Source of the DNA: Sesamum alatum
Lineage: Eukaryota > Streptophyta > Magnoliopsida > Lamiales > Pedaliaceae
DNA: 64,000 nucleotides
Direction of reading: 5' to 3'
Assembly (NCBI GenBank): GCA_034509735.1
Contig: JACGWO010000011.1
Span: 17,025,573-17,089,572 of the forward strand
Part shown: piece after piece, positions 37,101 through 46,973 of the stretch
Layout: every line of letters starts with the position of its first letter
Numbering within the stretch: the stretch's first letter is position 1
Notes under the pieces: generated by a model
The model's database searches: none
Told to the model about the DNA's origin: nothing
What the model saw: only the letters and a program-made list of their open reading frames with translations
Translations under genes and position numbers: made by a program

Positions 37101-38315
37101 GTGTTTGGATAGTACATGTAACTTTGCACACATGTAGTTCATAACCCCTGTATCAACAATCTAGAAATTAAGGTCATTAGTTTCAGAATTAGCAAGGGCA
37201 CAACCAATACCTGAAATATCATCATGTGCAAAGTGTGCTTGTAGTGGATCTCGAGGCATTTTTTCTTTCATGAGCCTCAACAATTCGTGCTGCATTGCTT
37301 TAAAAGAAGGCCTGTGAATTAGCGTCATTCTTCTCCTCAATAGATCTGTCCGGAACTGTAGCATTCACATGAAAGGTTCTTCCCTCCCCTCTTTCGTTGA
37401 TCCACTAGTGCCTTATGCCAGTCAGGAAAATCGTGCAACTTGAAGCACATTTCCTTAGTATGTTCAGGCTTGTTGCAATGGCTAAAAACCTATCCCATCT
37501 TGTCAATTGCATCTATTCTCTTATAATTTCCCATATCAGTTCCCTTTCCAGACCATTTCTCAATCATAGCTAACCTGTCAGTAGTCTGATTTGAACCTGA
37601 ATGGACCTGCCTTTCTCTTTCCAGTCGCAACACCATCGAATATGCCTTGTTCACAGATGGTAAAAGCTCCCTAACTAGCATTTGATCATGCAGGTGATCA
37701 TATTCATCATTTAAACCTATTAGGAATTGCATTAATTGATTTAACGTGTTGGCTTCCACACTCAAGTTTCCATAGCCTCACGTACATCATGTGCATCCAC
37801 GAGAAGGCATCACGAAAGCCAACTCATTCCATAGCATTTTCAACAAGTAAAATAAGCCACTATAGATTGAGTTCCTTGAGAAACTGACGGGAATTCTTGC
37901 TGTAATAAATGACCGTTACATTCTCTATATTGTTCTTCTAAATCCAACCAAAGTTCTCTAGATGTTTTCGTATACAGGAAGGCACCGACAATGTCCTCAG
38001 ATATCAGATTCAAAATCCATGTTTGCACATACCATCAACCTTGATCCATTTATCATAGTTCTTATCTTCTTTTCCAGGTTTATCATAACTACCATCAAGG
38101 AAACACAGTTTCATTCTCGCACGAAGCGCTAATCTCACAGATCTACTCCAAGTCATATAATTCGTACCGTCCATAGGTGTCGTAACAATGATCATACCTG
38201 AATGTTCTCCTCCTTGTAATTGTAGGAAGTCCGCATCTAGCTTCGCCTGTTCATTTGCAGCTGTGCCTCTAATATTTTCAGCTATAGTTGCACCACTAGC
38301 GTTCCCAGCTGCCAT
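34200..38315 (-). pseudogene. Copia gag-pol pseudogene
   Basis: Read on the minus strand. At 38315-38010 gag starts with a Retrotran_gag_3-like part (TTPMDGTNYMTWSRSVRLAL). At 38028-37490 a UBN2-like gag core follows (LWLDLEEQY, FLIGLNDEYDHL). At 37364-36912 protease has VDTG near 37160 and LLSISKLC. At 36899-36114 are the GAG-pre-integrase HKRLGH motif and an integrase core with TIVDDFSKGAWTLLL and PQQNGVAERKH. The first integrase acidic residue reads Y (SYVWGPY) and the second is within RSNNDT then a stop, so the DDE triad is damaged. At 35687-36112 lie the FGCLCY and SRDVKFHED motifs. RT is at about 35520-34865 with AYVDDVLLTG. RNase H ends near 34267 (WCDNKTAI, KRTKHLDIDCH). Many stops interrupt it. 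Confidence 0.88.
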
Positions 38316-38386
38316 AGCTTGTCACTCAACTAAACACATGAACTATTCCTAATCTAAGTGTTTGTATACAGAGTCCTTCAAACAAA

Positions 38387-38399
38387 GGCTCTGATGCCA
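38387..38399 (-). promoter_or_regulatory. Primer binding site of the Copia element
   Basis: Minus-strand TGGCATCAGAGCC directly follows the 5' LTR end. It differs by one base from the TGGTATCAGAGCC complement of initiator tRNA-Met. Confidence 0.8.
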
Positions 38400-38759
38400 T
38401 GTAGAAAGCAATGTGTGAAGATGTCCTTCTGTAAATCAGAAATTAGAGAAGCCAGGATTTGGGTTTTCAATGAGGAAGCTCTCCTTCGTATATGAAACCT
38501 ATAAGGCAACAACAATTTATATACATGAGGAAAGAAAATATCTCTAACTACCATAAGCCACGTCAGCTTACACCTAAGCAACAACTGGAGAGTTAGTTAC
38601 AGAGAAACAATATAAAGGCGCATTACACTTAAAAAACGTATATAAGGGAAACACGCGTATGTTTAAATATAGTGAAGGTGGGAAAGATACAACGCTGGAG
38701 AATGACAAGGCTGCGAGGTGAGAGATGATGGTAGAGACTGAAGATTCCAAATTGCTGCA
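38400..38759 (-). repeat. Copia 5' LTR
   Basis: 360 bp. On the minus strand it starts TGCAGCAATTTGG and ends TTTCTACA. It matches the 3' LTR over its whole length with scattered substitutions and short indels, for example around CATGAGGAAAGAAAATATCT. Confidence 0.88.
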
Positions 38760-38764
38760 TCATG

Positions 38765-39372
38765 TCAATGCAAAGATCATATTACTGAATCTTTCACACA
38801 GAACAGTAGTGAGAATATCAATCTCCTAAATGACAGCTCAACGATTTCGCCACAAATTTTTTTATGGGAGATTTTGAGTTTAAATTTGGATGAGTGCGTG
38901 TAATAAAAGAAAAACAGTAATGAGAATACCAACAGAGAGCTACTGCACATGGATCTATCTAGGCTACCAAGCAACTAATTAAATTATTTTTTGTTTTATG
39001 TTTGGATTGATGGATTTTGATCGAAGGATTGCGAATCTATAATAACAAATTCATCAAACTTGTTTGGATAAATTCATGATAAATAAAAACTAAAATTCTT
39101 GAACTTTCATTTTAAACTGTATTTTGTGGCAGTGTGATGGATTTCAAATACATTTAATATGTTGTCATTTGAAATTCTTACTTTAAATCCTCCCTTCAAT
39201 CCAAATCATTTTACCAAATACAACCTTAAAGGATTGATACAGAAAAAAGGAACAATAGCTATGAGGATCAGAAGGGATAGAAGCACATAATTCTTCAAGA
39301 AATTAAAGGATAATATTATTTTGAGGAAAGAACTTTATATGAAATTTCATTAGCAAGAACATTTCAACATGA
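38765..39372. other. Gap between Copia and Gypsy elements
   Basis: About 600 bp of AT-rich DNA with no recognised gene or repeat. A 65-codon minus-strand frame at 38777-38974 has no motif and is not called. Confidence 0.4.
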
Positions 39373-39865
39373 TGTTGTGAGATCTTGGAACTCTTAGAAA
39401 GAATGTGAAGATGGTTGTCTAATCCCTCTGCGAGGGGTTTTTATAGTGGGCGTTTAGAGGGGTTCTGTCTTATTATTACCCCTTTACTCGTATGTTTCTT
39501 GGATCTTCCCAGGCTCGTAGCATATCTTCCCTGGATTTCTCTGAGATTTCCCCGGATTTTCAGAGATCTTGCACTAGAGTCTTTTGGTGTCGAAGGATTC
39601 TGTGGGGACGCCATCGTATCGTGCCCCTGAGGCCTACGAGGCACTCCTCTCCGAGCTTGCTTGCCCCCTCGTAGTATTCATAAGCTTGCTTCTCTGCACG
39701 TAATGAATCGGCAGTGATCCTCTATGAGAAAACCCCCTCTATCTATCGAACTCACGCTCCCCGCCTTTATACAAAAGGGGCCCCCTACTTGGGGGGGGCT
39801 CATGCATCCCTGTACTAACTGCCTACGAGGGGGCTAAGTCGTATTTTCCTTTTCATCCACATCAC
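39373..39865 (-). repeat. Gypsy 3' LTR
   Basis: Begins TGTTGTGAGATCTTGG (plus orientation). Matches 46109-46600 over nearly its whole length, including GGATCTTCCCAGGCTCGTAG. Its inner end is marked by the polypurine tract, which reads CTTGGGGGACTAG on the minus strand (about 39866-39878). Confidence 0.85.
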
Positions 39866-40136
39866 TAGTCCCCCAAGTTTCATGGCATGTAGTGTTGACT
39901 AGGCGGGATGGAACTTTCAGAATTTGAATTGGGCATTTTGGCGGCCCTGGGACTTTGTGTGCGCCTCTTCGCCTTTCACCCTCACCCTACTTTCATGATT
40001 AACCCTTTAGGTTCACCGCCCACTTTCACCACAACCCTTACATGCGTCTTTTCGGTAGTCAATCATTTCATTTTCACACCTTTTCCCTCTGGACGTGTGT
40101 CTTTTTTACTGCGACCCTTGGTTTTCCCTCCCACGC

Positions 40137-42330
40137 GCTATATTATTCACCCTATTCACTCTCTCTCTCCCCAGAGCATTCCCTTTCAATCCGGCGCTCT
40201 ATGTTCTCATTCTCTCCTGATCGCCCAAGGTATTTCTCTTCTTCATTTTCTTTCCCGTTTAGTGTTTTGATGTGTCTGTAATAGGCGTGTGGCCTGTGTA
40301 GTTCATGAAAGGTGACTATACCACCTCTGACTGGACTTCTTTATGCTTCTTCTTCTCCTCTTTCGACTACTCGTTCTCTGCTCGAGAAAATTAGGGAAAG
40401 AATGGCATGCCGCACTAGAGCTTCATCTTCCAAAGAACCCGCACCCTCTGTCATAAATGAGATTTCTCTGACTGTTTTGCCATAATCTCTTCAATTTCCC
40501 CTAAGATTTCCGCAAAATCTATAATAAAGATGATCAACCTTCTGAGCCTTCCTAAGGGGTATGAGGTGGTGACTCCTTCAGAGTATCATAGGGCCAACAA
40601 CCCACCACCAGGGTGTTTGACTGTATATGCAACCCAGTGCATGTCTAGGTTACGATTTCCTCTTCACCATTTTCTGATAGAGCTGTTTGTCGCCTTAGGG
40701 AATCCCCCTAGTCAGTTAAACCCTTATTCTTACAGGTTGGTGGTGGGGTTCTTACTGTGTTGCTAACTTTATAACATAGAGCCCATTTTAGAGAACTTCC
40801 TGGGCGTGTTTTCCCCAAAGCTTACTCCTAGGGAGTGATTTTTCCACCTCTCCCCTCGCCTAGGCCTTGTTTTTATTCATGAAAAGCCTTCTTCTTATGG
40901 CGCTTGGAAATTCCGATTCTTCTTTGTTTGGAAAGCGGAGTGGGAGGTCCCTCTGGCTTGGTGCCCTTCTCTAAATGACCTGTCAACTGTAAACCTTGAA
41001 TTGGTGAAGGAGAGGGTAAAGGCTACTGGTTTGCTCGATCATGGTTTCAAAGCTAAAGCTTTGGTGGAAGAAGATCTTTTGATCGTAGCAGGGCTCCACC
41101 CTGCCCCAGATACTTATACTGGCCTTAAAAGTCGTTACTTTTGCCTCCGTAAGTACATTCCTGCTGTTCTCGTACTTATCTGATTTTTTTGATTAGGTAT
41201 TTTAACATTTCCTTGCAGAGACCATGATAAATTGAGCCGCCGTTCACAAGTTCCTTCTTGAAACTTTCCCTTCGAACCCTCTGTCCTCTTCGAGTACAAG
41301 GTCCGGTTCTGCTACTCCCTCAGATGTCTAGTTAAGTGGCCAAGGTCGATCCCTTCTTGTACTCCTTCGGGGTTTAGGTCGGGCTTGATTTCTCCTAACC
41401 CCATCCCTTCACCTCGTATTGATGTTCCCATCAAAGTGCCTGTAATCGAGGTGGAGGCTTCCCTGGAGGCTGAGGCACCCTCGGTTCCATCTTCTCCCCC
41501 GTTTATTTCACATTCGGAGGTGGGGTCTAGTTCGCAGAAGAGGCCCCGTATAGAGGATCTATCTCAAGAGGAGGTCCCCCCAGCTGACACTACTCAGGTC
41601 GTTCCACCTCCTTCCTTCCCTCTACCTGTGATGACCCCTCAGTTCAATCCTAAAGTTGGGGTGTCGAACAAGTGCAAGGCAGTGCATAGGGGGGATGTTG
41701 AATCATTGGCTGTTCGTCCCATGGAAGGTTTAGGCCATCTGTTGCTCTCTTAGACTACCATTGTAAATTTCCTTCCGTAATGCTTTTTTCTCCTAAGTTT
41801 ATGAAATTTGGCTGATTAATTTTGCTCCTTTTCTCAAACTCCTACTATTGTCGTTGCCATGATTGAGAGGTACGACAAGATGAGGGCTAACCTTGAGGCT
41901 GCTCTGTCCCAGCTTAAGGGGGCGCGTTCTCAGACAGAACTTCTGAAGAAGCAGTTGGCTGATGAAGAGTCTAAGCACGTGAAGAGATATCTGTGTTAAA
42001 CGCGCAAGTGGAGGAGAAGGATAGTAGACTGGCGATGCATGCGATCGAAATGGAGTCCCTTCGAACTACTTCTTTCCAGTCATATACGAGGGGCCGAGAG
42101 GAGGGTCTGGTGGCTGGTCAATTAGCAGCCATAGCTGCTTACGAGGCCTCTTCCGAGTTTGCTGAGGAGGTTTTTAGGTAGTGGTCATCATTCTACGCAG
42201 ACGGTTTCAAAATGTGCGCTGAGCAGTTCAAAAACTTGTGTAACCTTCCTCCAGACTTCGACTACAATTTCTTGGACATTCGTGCAGATGGGTTTGGCAG
42301 AATCGGCGGAGCAGGGCCTTTTGAATCTTA
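40137..42330 (+). pseudogene. Antisense ORF of Tat element (gypsy-type transposon domain)
   Basis: A plus-strand, intron-containing, degenerate gene opposite to gag-pol. GCTATATTATTCACC (about 40137-40151) is a possible TATA box, and CCCAAG|GTATTT near 40228 a donor. The segment 40530-40766 reads YEVVTPSEYHRANNPPPG, CLTVYATQC and LRFPLHHFLIELFVALGNPP, matching the Pfam 'putative gypsy type transposon' (Transposase_28) family. Across a frameshift it continues WKAEWEVPLAW near 40935 and ELVKERVKATGLLDHGFKAK (41001-41183). A proline-rich acidic linker with KRPRIEDLSQEE (41385-41753) follows. A coiled-coil C-terminus (about 41860-42181: YDKMRANLEAALSQLKGA, LLKKQLADEE) ends in several stops. Its function is unknown in the family. 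Confidence 0.75.
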
Positions 42331-42489
42331 GCTTTAGTTTTAGCTTAGTTTTTATAAGCTTTTGTTTTTTGGATCCTTCTTTTGAGAACTTGTTTTGTAA
42401 TGGTCCGATGCGAACACATCTTTTATTTTTCTCGTTTATTTATGCATTCTCTCATTCCTTATGACCTTTTTCTTCTTTTACGAGTTCCT

Positions 42490-43530
42490 GGTTTTAAAGG
42501 CTTTAAGTTGATCCTTCTTCAAGGTGAGCCAAAACTTCTCTTTACTGGGTTTTTGAGTTGATCAGTCTTGTTGCGAATCTGCCTTTGATTTCAGAAGTTG
42601 TCCTTTGCGTGTTTTGGGGTGAATTTCGCATAAATCGGAGCCTCCAATTCGGCTTTCCTTCGAGGCAAGTTATTTTGAGAGAACTGATGCCGAGAGTTTC
42701 TTTTATTTCGAGGTGAGCTGTGCTGAGAATCGATTAAGTCAAATTTCTCTTTGAGATGAAATCTTCTAAGTCGAGGGGTTCCAAGTTGGGTTCCCAATTA
42801 GATTTTCTTTCGAGATGAACAAAGTCGAGAGCCAGATTAAGTCGGATTTTCCATTTGAGGCAAAATTTTCTAAGCCGAGGGGTTCCAAGTTGGGTGCCCC
42901 ATTTAACTTATCTTTTGAGGCGAATTTCTAAGCCTAGGGGTTCCAAGTTGGGTGTCCCATTAATCTTTCTTTCGAGGCAAATTTTTGTTCGAGTCGGACT
43001 TCTTGTTGAGATGATTTTTTTCTTAAGTCGAGGGGTTCCAAGTTGGGTTCCCCGTTAACTTTTCTTTCGAGGTGAATTTTGTTCGAGTCGGATTTCCTTT
43101 TGAGGCATATTTTTTCTTAAGTCGAGGGGTTCCAAGTTGGGTGCCGCGTTAACTTTTCTTTCGAGGCTAATTTTTTTTCAAGTAGGATTTTATTTTGAGG
43201 CAATTTTCTAAGCCGAGGGGTTCCAATTTGAGTGCCCCGTTAATTTTTCTTTCGAGGCGATTTTTTGTTCGAGTTGGATTTCCTCTTGAGGCGATTTTCT
43301 AAGCCAAGGGGTTCCAAGTTGGGGGGCCTATGAAATTTTCTTTCGAGGCGAATTTTGTTCGAGTCAGATTTCCTTTTGAGGCGATTTTCTAAGCTGAGGG
43401 GGTCCAAGTTGGGTTCCCCGTTAACTTTTCTTTCGAGGTGAATTTTTTTCTAGTCGGATTTCCTTTTGAGGCGATTTTCTAAGCCGAGGGGATCCAAGTT
43501 GGGTGCCCCGTTAACTTTTCTTTCAAGGCG
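42490..43530. repeat. Minisatellite, ~9 units of about 90-100 bp
   Basis: A unit containing GGGGTTCCAAGTTGGG, then CCCCGTTAACTTTTCTTTCG, then a TTGTTCGAGTCGGATTTCC part and TTTTGAGGCGATTTTCTAAG is repeated head to tail. The GGTTCCAAGTTGGG core or a one- to two-base variant occurs at about 42779, 42882, 42936, 43034, 43128, 43219, 43309, 43400 and 43490. The third spacing is short, indicating a partial unit. It lies between the integrase end and the antisense ORF. Tandem repeats in this position are known for some Tat/Ogre-type elements. Confidence 0.85.
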
Positions 43531-43639
43531 AGAGCCTTTTCTTTTTTTTTTTTTTGCTTTTTTTTAAGCGTGCACATAGGCACAGATATATATGTTGCAA
43601 AAACTTCGATCGTTTTATTTCATGGGCCGCCTTTCGGTT

Positions 43640-44916
43640 TTAACAGTAGAATTTCTTTAGGTATCCAACGCTCCAGGTACGAGGGATTGTTTCACCCTTC
43701 ATGCCTATGAGTTCGTAAGTCCCTTCCCTTAAGATTTCCTTGATCTGATAGGGCCATTCCCACTTCGAATCAAACTTACCTACTGCCTTTTGGACTTCGA
43801 CCTTGCGAAGTACTAAATCCCCTACCTGTAGCGCTCTTTTCTTTACCTTGGTGTTGTAGAGGCGCAATATTCTCCAATTGTAATTTTCCATTTTGACTTG
43901 TGCTGCCTTATGGACATCGTCTAGCCCATACTGTCTGTTTTCATAGTTGGTCCCCTCTTCATATCGAAGTATTCGGGCTGTGAGTACTTTCACCTTGGAA
44001 GGGATTACCGCTTCAGATCCCTATGTTAGTAAGAAGGGGGTTTCTCCCATGCTGGATCGTTGGGTGGTTCGGTATGCCCATAATACTTCTGGGATTTCGT
44101 CGATCCACCCTGTCTTTGCATTTCCTAATTTAGCCTTCAAGGTTTGGAGCAAGATTCGATTAGTCACTTCAGTCTGGCCCTTAGCCTGGGGATTCCCTAC
44201 TGAGGTAAACACCTGCTTGATCTTTTTATCTTGATACCATTGCCGGAATTTTCTCCCTTGAAATTGCATGCCGTTGTCTGTAGTGATCTTTCGAGGTATC
44301 TCGAATCAGCACACTAGGTTCTTCCATACGAACTTGATAACTTCTATTTCGGAGATCCGCATCATAGGCTCTGCTTCTACCCATTTGGTGAAATGATCAA
44401 CAACGACTATCATGAATTTTTATGCCCTCGTGCTGGGGGAAAGGGGCCTATTAAGTATATCCCCCAATGGTCAAAAGGGCAAGCGATTGAAGCGGGCCTT
44501 GCTTTCACTCCGGGCACGTGGCTGATATTTTCATGTATTTGGCAATTTTTGCATTTTCGGACTATCTACTTGGTATCCGTGCGTATGGTGGGCTAGAAAT
44601 ATCCATTCCTCATAATTTTCATGGCGAGACTTCGTCCCCACGCGTGATCTCCGCAACTCCCTTCATGTATCTTCTTCATGACACATAATGCAGCTTTAGG
44701 GTCTAGGCACCACAACGCCGACAATGTAAATGAATTTTTAAAGAGATGACCCTCTTCCAGAAAGAACCTGCATACTACTCTTCGTGTCCACTGAGCTTCC
44801 CGCACATCATTGGGCAACGTTCCCGTTTCCAGATAAGTCTTGATATTGTCCATCCAAGCAGCAAGGCTAATTTGGCAGATTTCCTTTATGCTGTCGACTC
44901 TTCCCTCTGGGTACAC
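43640..44916 (-). pseudogene. Gypsy integrase pseudogene
   Basis: Minus strand. 44916-44593 ends in an integrase zinc-binding segment (CVMKKIHEGSCGDHAWGRSL, KIMRNGYF). A broken stretch follows in which the first catalytic part of the core is degenerate. 44269-44021 holds the latter half of the core (NPQAKGQTEVTNRILLQTLK, with the glutamate of the DDE triad as QTEVTN, and LWAYRTTQRSS). 43993-43640 is the C-terminal domain (VGDLVLRKVEV, GKFDSKWEWPYQI, YLKKFYC). Stops at about 44020 and 44590 break it. Confidence 0.85.
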
Positions 44917-46080
44917 TTTTAGTAACGTGATTTAGATGGTGCTGATGTCTTGCATCCGGCCTCCCATCCGAGCTAGAGAATCGACCTTTGTGTTTTGAAG
45001 GTCGTATATACCTGTCGTTGCTGTCTACAGTCTGGGGAGGGGGAATTGATCCTGCCTTCTCTCCTTTTCTCCTTCCCCCGTTGGTGCAGGCTGCGTAATT
45101 TTTGCGATTCTTCAATGAGAATAAAATTTTGAACCCTGGCCAAGAGCTCCTCCCAGCTCGAGGCTGGTTCTCCGATAAAGGAGTCGGCTAATCCTCCTTT
45201 CCTTAACCCTTGTGCGATGATGCTTGATAATAGTTTTGGGTTCACGTTAGGCACGTCTAGAATTTCGTTGGTGATTCTTCGCATGTAGTTCCTTAGGGGT
45301 TCTCCTTCTTCTTGGATTATGGTGAAAAGATGTCCCAGGGTTTTGGGATACCTTTGTTTCCTGCGAAATGGTGTATGAAGCCCTGAGCTAACTGCTTGAA
45401 ATCTCTAATGGATCCCGGGGCCAACTGGGATAACCATGTCTGAGCTCATCCTATTAGGGTGGTCCTGAATATTTTGCACAACAAGGCATCGCTGGGATTG
45501 ATCAGATCCATGGCGGCTAAAGACTGATCCAAGTGATCCCTCAGATCCTCTTTGTCTCCTCCGTAGCAAGTAATTTGGGGAACGCGTACTCCCTGGGGTA
45601 TAGGTTAATCCAATATGCCTTTTACGAGCGGATTGCCTCGCACAATAACTATCCCTGGGTTTATTGTGGCCTTCAGTTCTGCTACTTCTTGTCGTAACTC
45701 CTCTAGGTCCGTGTTATCATAGGGATGTACCTCATCAGGCTTTCTTTTAGGCGACGAAGCTCGGCTACTCCCCACTGAACCTCGATTTGCCTCCCCCCCT
45801 TCGAAACGGTTCGCGGCATACTTGAATTCGGGTCCCCATTTTCGACCGTTGGCCATTTGAAGGGCTGCTTCAGTGCCTTTCCAGACCGCTTCTTCCAACA
45901 GTCGCTCAAGGTCTTCCATTCGTACATATGGCGAATATGCCAGGGATCTTCGTGTTCGTGGCTACCCTTTTCCTGTTCGGGGGGTGGGATGTCCCTTGGG
46001 TGGCTCACTGAGACTTCTCGGTGACCCTCCGGATCTCCTCCCGACCTTAGGCCAATTTTTCTCCTCACCATTTCTTTGTT
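44917..46080 (-). pseudogene. Gypsy gag pseudogene
   Basis: Minus-strand pieces 46071-45703, 45919-45605 and 45284-44867. The first is charged and Pro/Glu-rich, and 45605-45919 has a leucine-rich ELRQEVAELKATI segment. 45284-44973 resembles the end of a retrotransposon gag domain (EILDVPNVNPKLL, FIGEPASSWEELLARVQNFI). Several frameshifts occur near 45300-45600. Directly downstream comes integrase, so protease, RT and RNase H have been deleted. Confidence 0.7.
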
Positions 46081-46090
46081 AGAGTTCCCA

Positions 46091-46102
46091 CAGACGGCGC
46101 CA
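46091..46102 (-). promoter_or_regulatory. Primer binding site of the Tat-type element
   Basis: Minus-strand TGGCGCCGTCTG lies 6 bases inside the 5' LTR. TGGCGCCGT-type primer sites are usual in Tat and related plant Gypsy elements. Confidence 0.8.
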
Positions 46103-46108
46103 GTTTGA

Positions 46109-46600
46109 TGTTGTGAGATCTTAGAACTCTTAGAAAGAATGTGAAGGTGGTTCTCTGCGAGGGGTTTTTTATAGTGGGCGTTTTGAGGGGTTTTGTCTTA
46201 TTATTACCCCTTTACTCGTATCTTTCTCGGATCTTCCCAGGCTCGTAGCATATCTTCCTTGGATTTCTCTGAGATTTCCCCGAATTTTTTAGGGATCTTG
46301 CACTGGAGTCTTTTAGTGCCGAAGGATTATGCAGGGACGCCATCGTATCGTGTCCTCGAGGCCTACAAGGCACTCCTCTCCGAGCTTGCTTGCCCCTCGT
46401 AGTATTCATAAGCTTGCTTCTCTGCACGTAATGAATCGGCGCTGATCCTCTATGAGAAAACCCCCTCTATCCATCAAACTGACGCTCCCCCTGCCTTTAT
46501 ACGAAGGAGGGCCCCCACTTGGGTGGGGATCATGCATCCCTCGTACTAACTGCCTACGAGGGGGATTCATCGTATTTTCCTCCTCATCAACATCACAACA
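46109..46600 (-). repeat. Gypsy 5' LTR
   Basis: 492 bp with inverse ends TGTTGTGA and TCACAACA. Matches the LTR at 39373-39865. The two differ by a fair number of substitutions and small indels, for example a CTAATC insertion in the left copy near 39419. Confidence 0.88.
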
Positions 46601-46951
46601 AAATGGTGTTATTGAATGAAACACATTTAATTATTATCCATTTTTCTTTTTATACTAAAATTAACATATTTTCTTAAATTATTGATGGGGGTGTACTAGA
46701 TTGGGTTTGGCCGGTTTCAATGAAATTCACTGGTCTGACCCCGTAAGTATAGATTGTCACAGAACTAAGTCGAAACTACTTAACCAACCATTCAAATCAA
46801 GTGGTTCAGGTTTGTAGAGTTCGGCTTATTTAATTGTTGGTTTGGCAAGTTTGGGGATTTGAAATATATGTTCTTGTATTTCTAACTTATTTGTATTTGT
46901 AAATCAAATGAAATAAATTCTTTTTCCAAATGATAAATCAATGTTTAGAAC
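46601..46951. other. Spacer between Gypsy element and LINE
   Basis: No gene was seen. AT-rich DNA with a GGTTTGGCCGGTTT segment near 46706. The last bases (46952-46964) are the 5' copy of the LINE target duplication. Confidence 0.4.
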
Positions 46952-46973
46952 AAAATTCAGCCAGAGAAGAAAA

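Larger units (their letters stand above)
33826..38759 (-). mobile_element. Ty1/Copia retrotransposon, both LTRs present
   Basis: A 4.9-kb minus-strand element bounded by LTRs (33826-34193 and 38400-38759) and flanked by CCATG (33821-33825) and TCATG (38760-38764), a 5-bp target duplication with one mismatch. The order on the minus strand is 5' LTR, initiator-Met primer site, gag, protease, integrase, RT, RNase H, polypurine tract, 3' LTR, the Copia order. Stops and frameshifts throughout make it inactive. The LTR pair has diverged visibly, including several indels, so insertion is not recent. Confidence 0.9.
39373..46600 (-). mobile_element. Tat-type Ty3/Gypsy element with antisense ORF
   Basis: A 7.2-kb element with LTRs at 39373-39865 and 46109-46600. 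On the minus strand the order is 5' LTR, TGGCGCCGTCTG primer site, gag, integrase (no protease or RT in between), a minisatellite, then a plus-strand ORF (antisense to gag-pol), and 3' LTR. An extra antisense ORF between integrase and the 3' LTR is known in Tat-lineage elements of plants. The flanking 5-mers (CATGA on the left, AAATG on the right) do not match, so the outer ends may be rearranged or recombinant. Confidence 0.8.

Noticed and set aside
42490..43530. CRISPR-like array of repeats
   Set aside because: Units of 90-100 bp are repeated throughout with no unique spacers, in a plant retrotransposon; it is a minisatellite.
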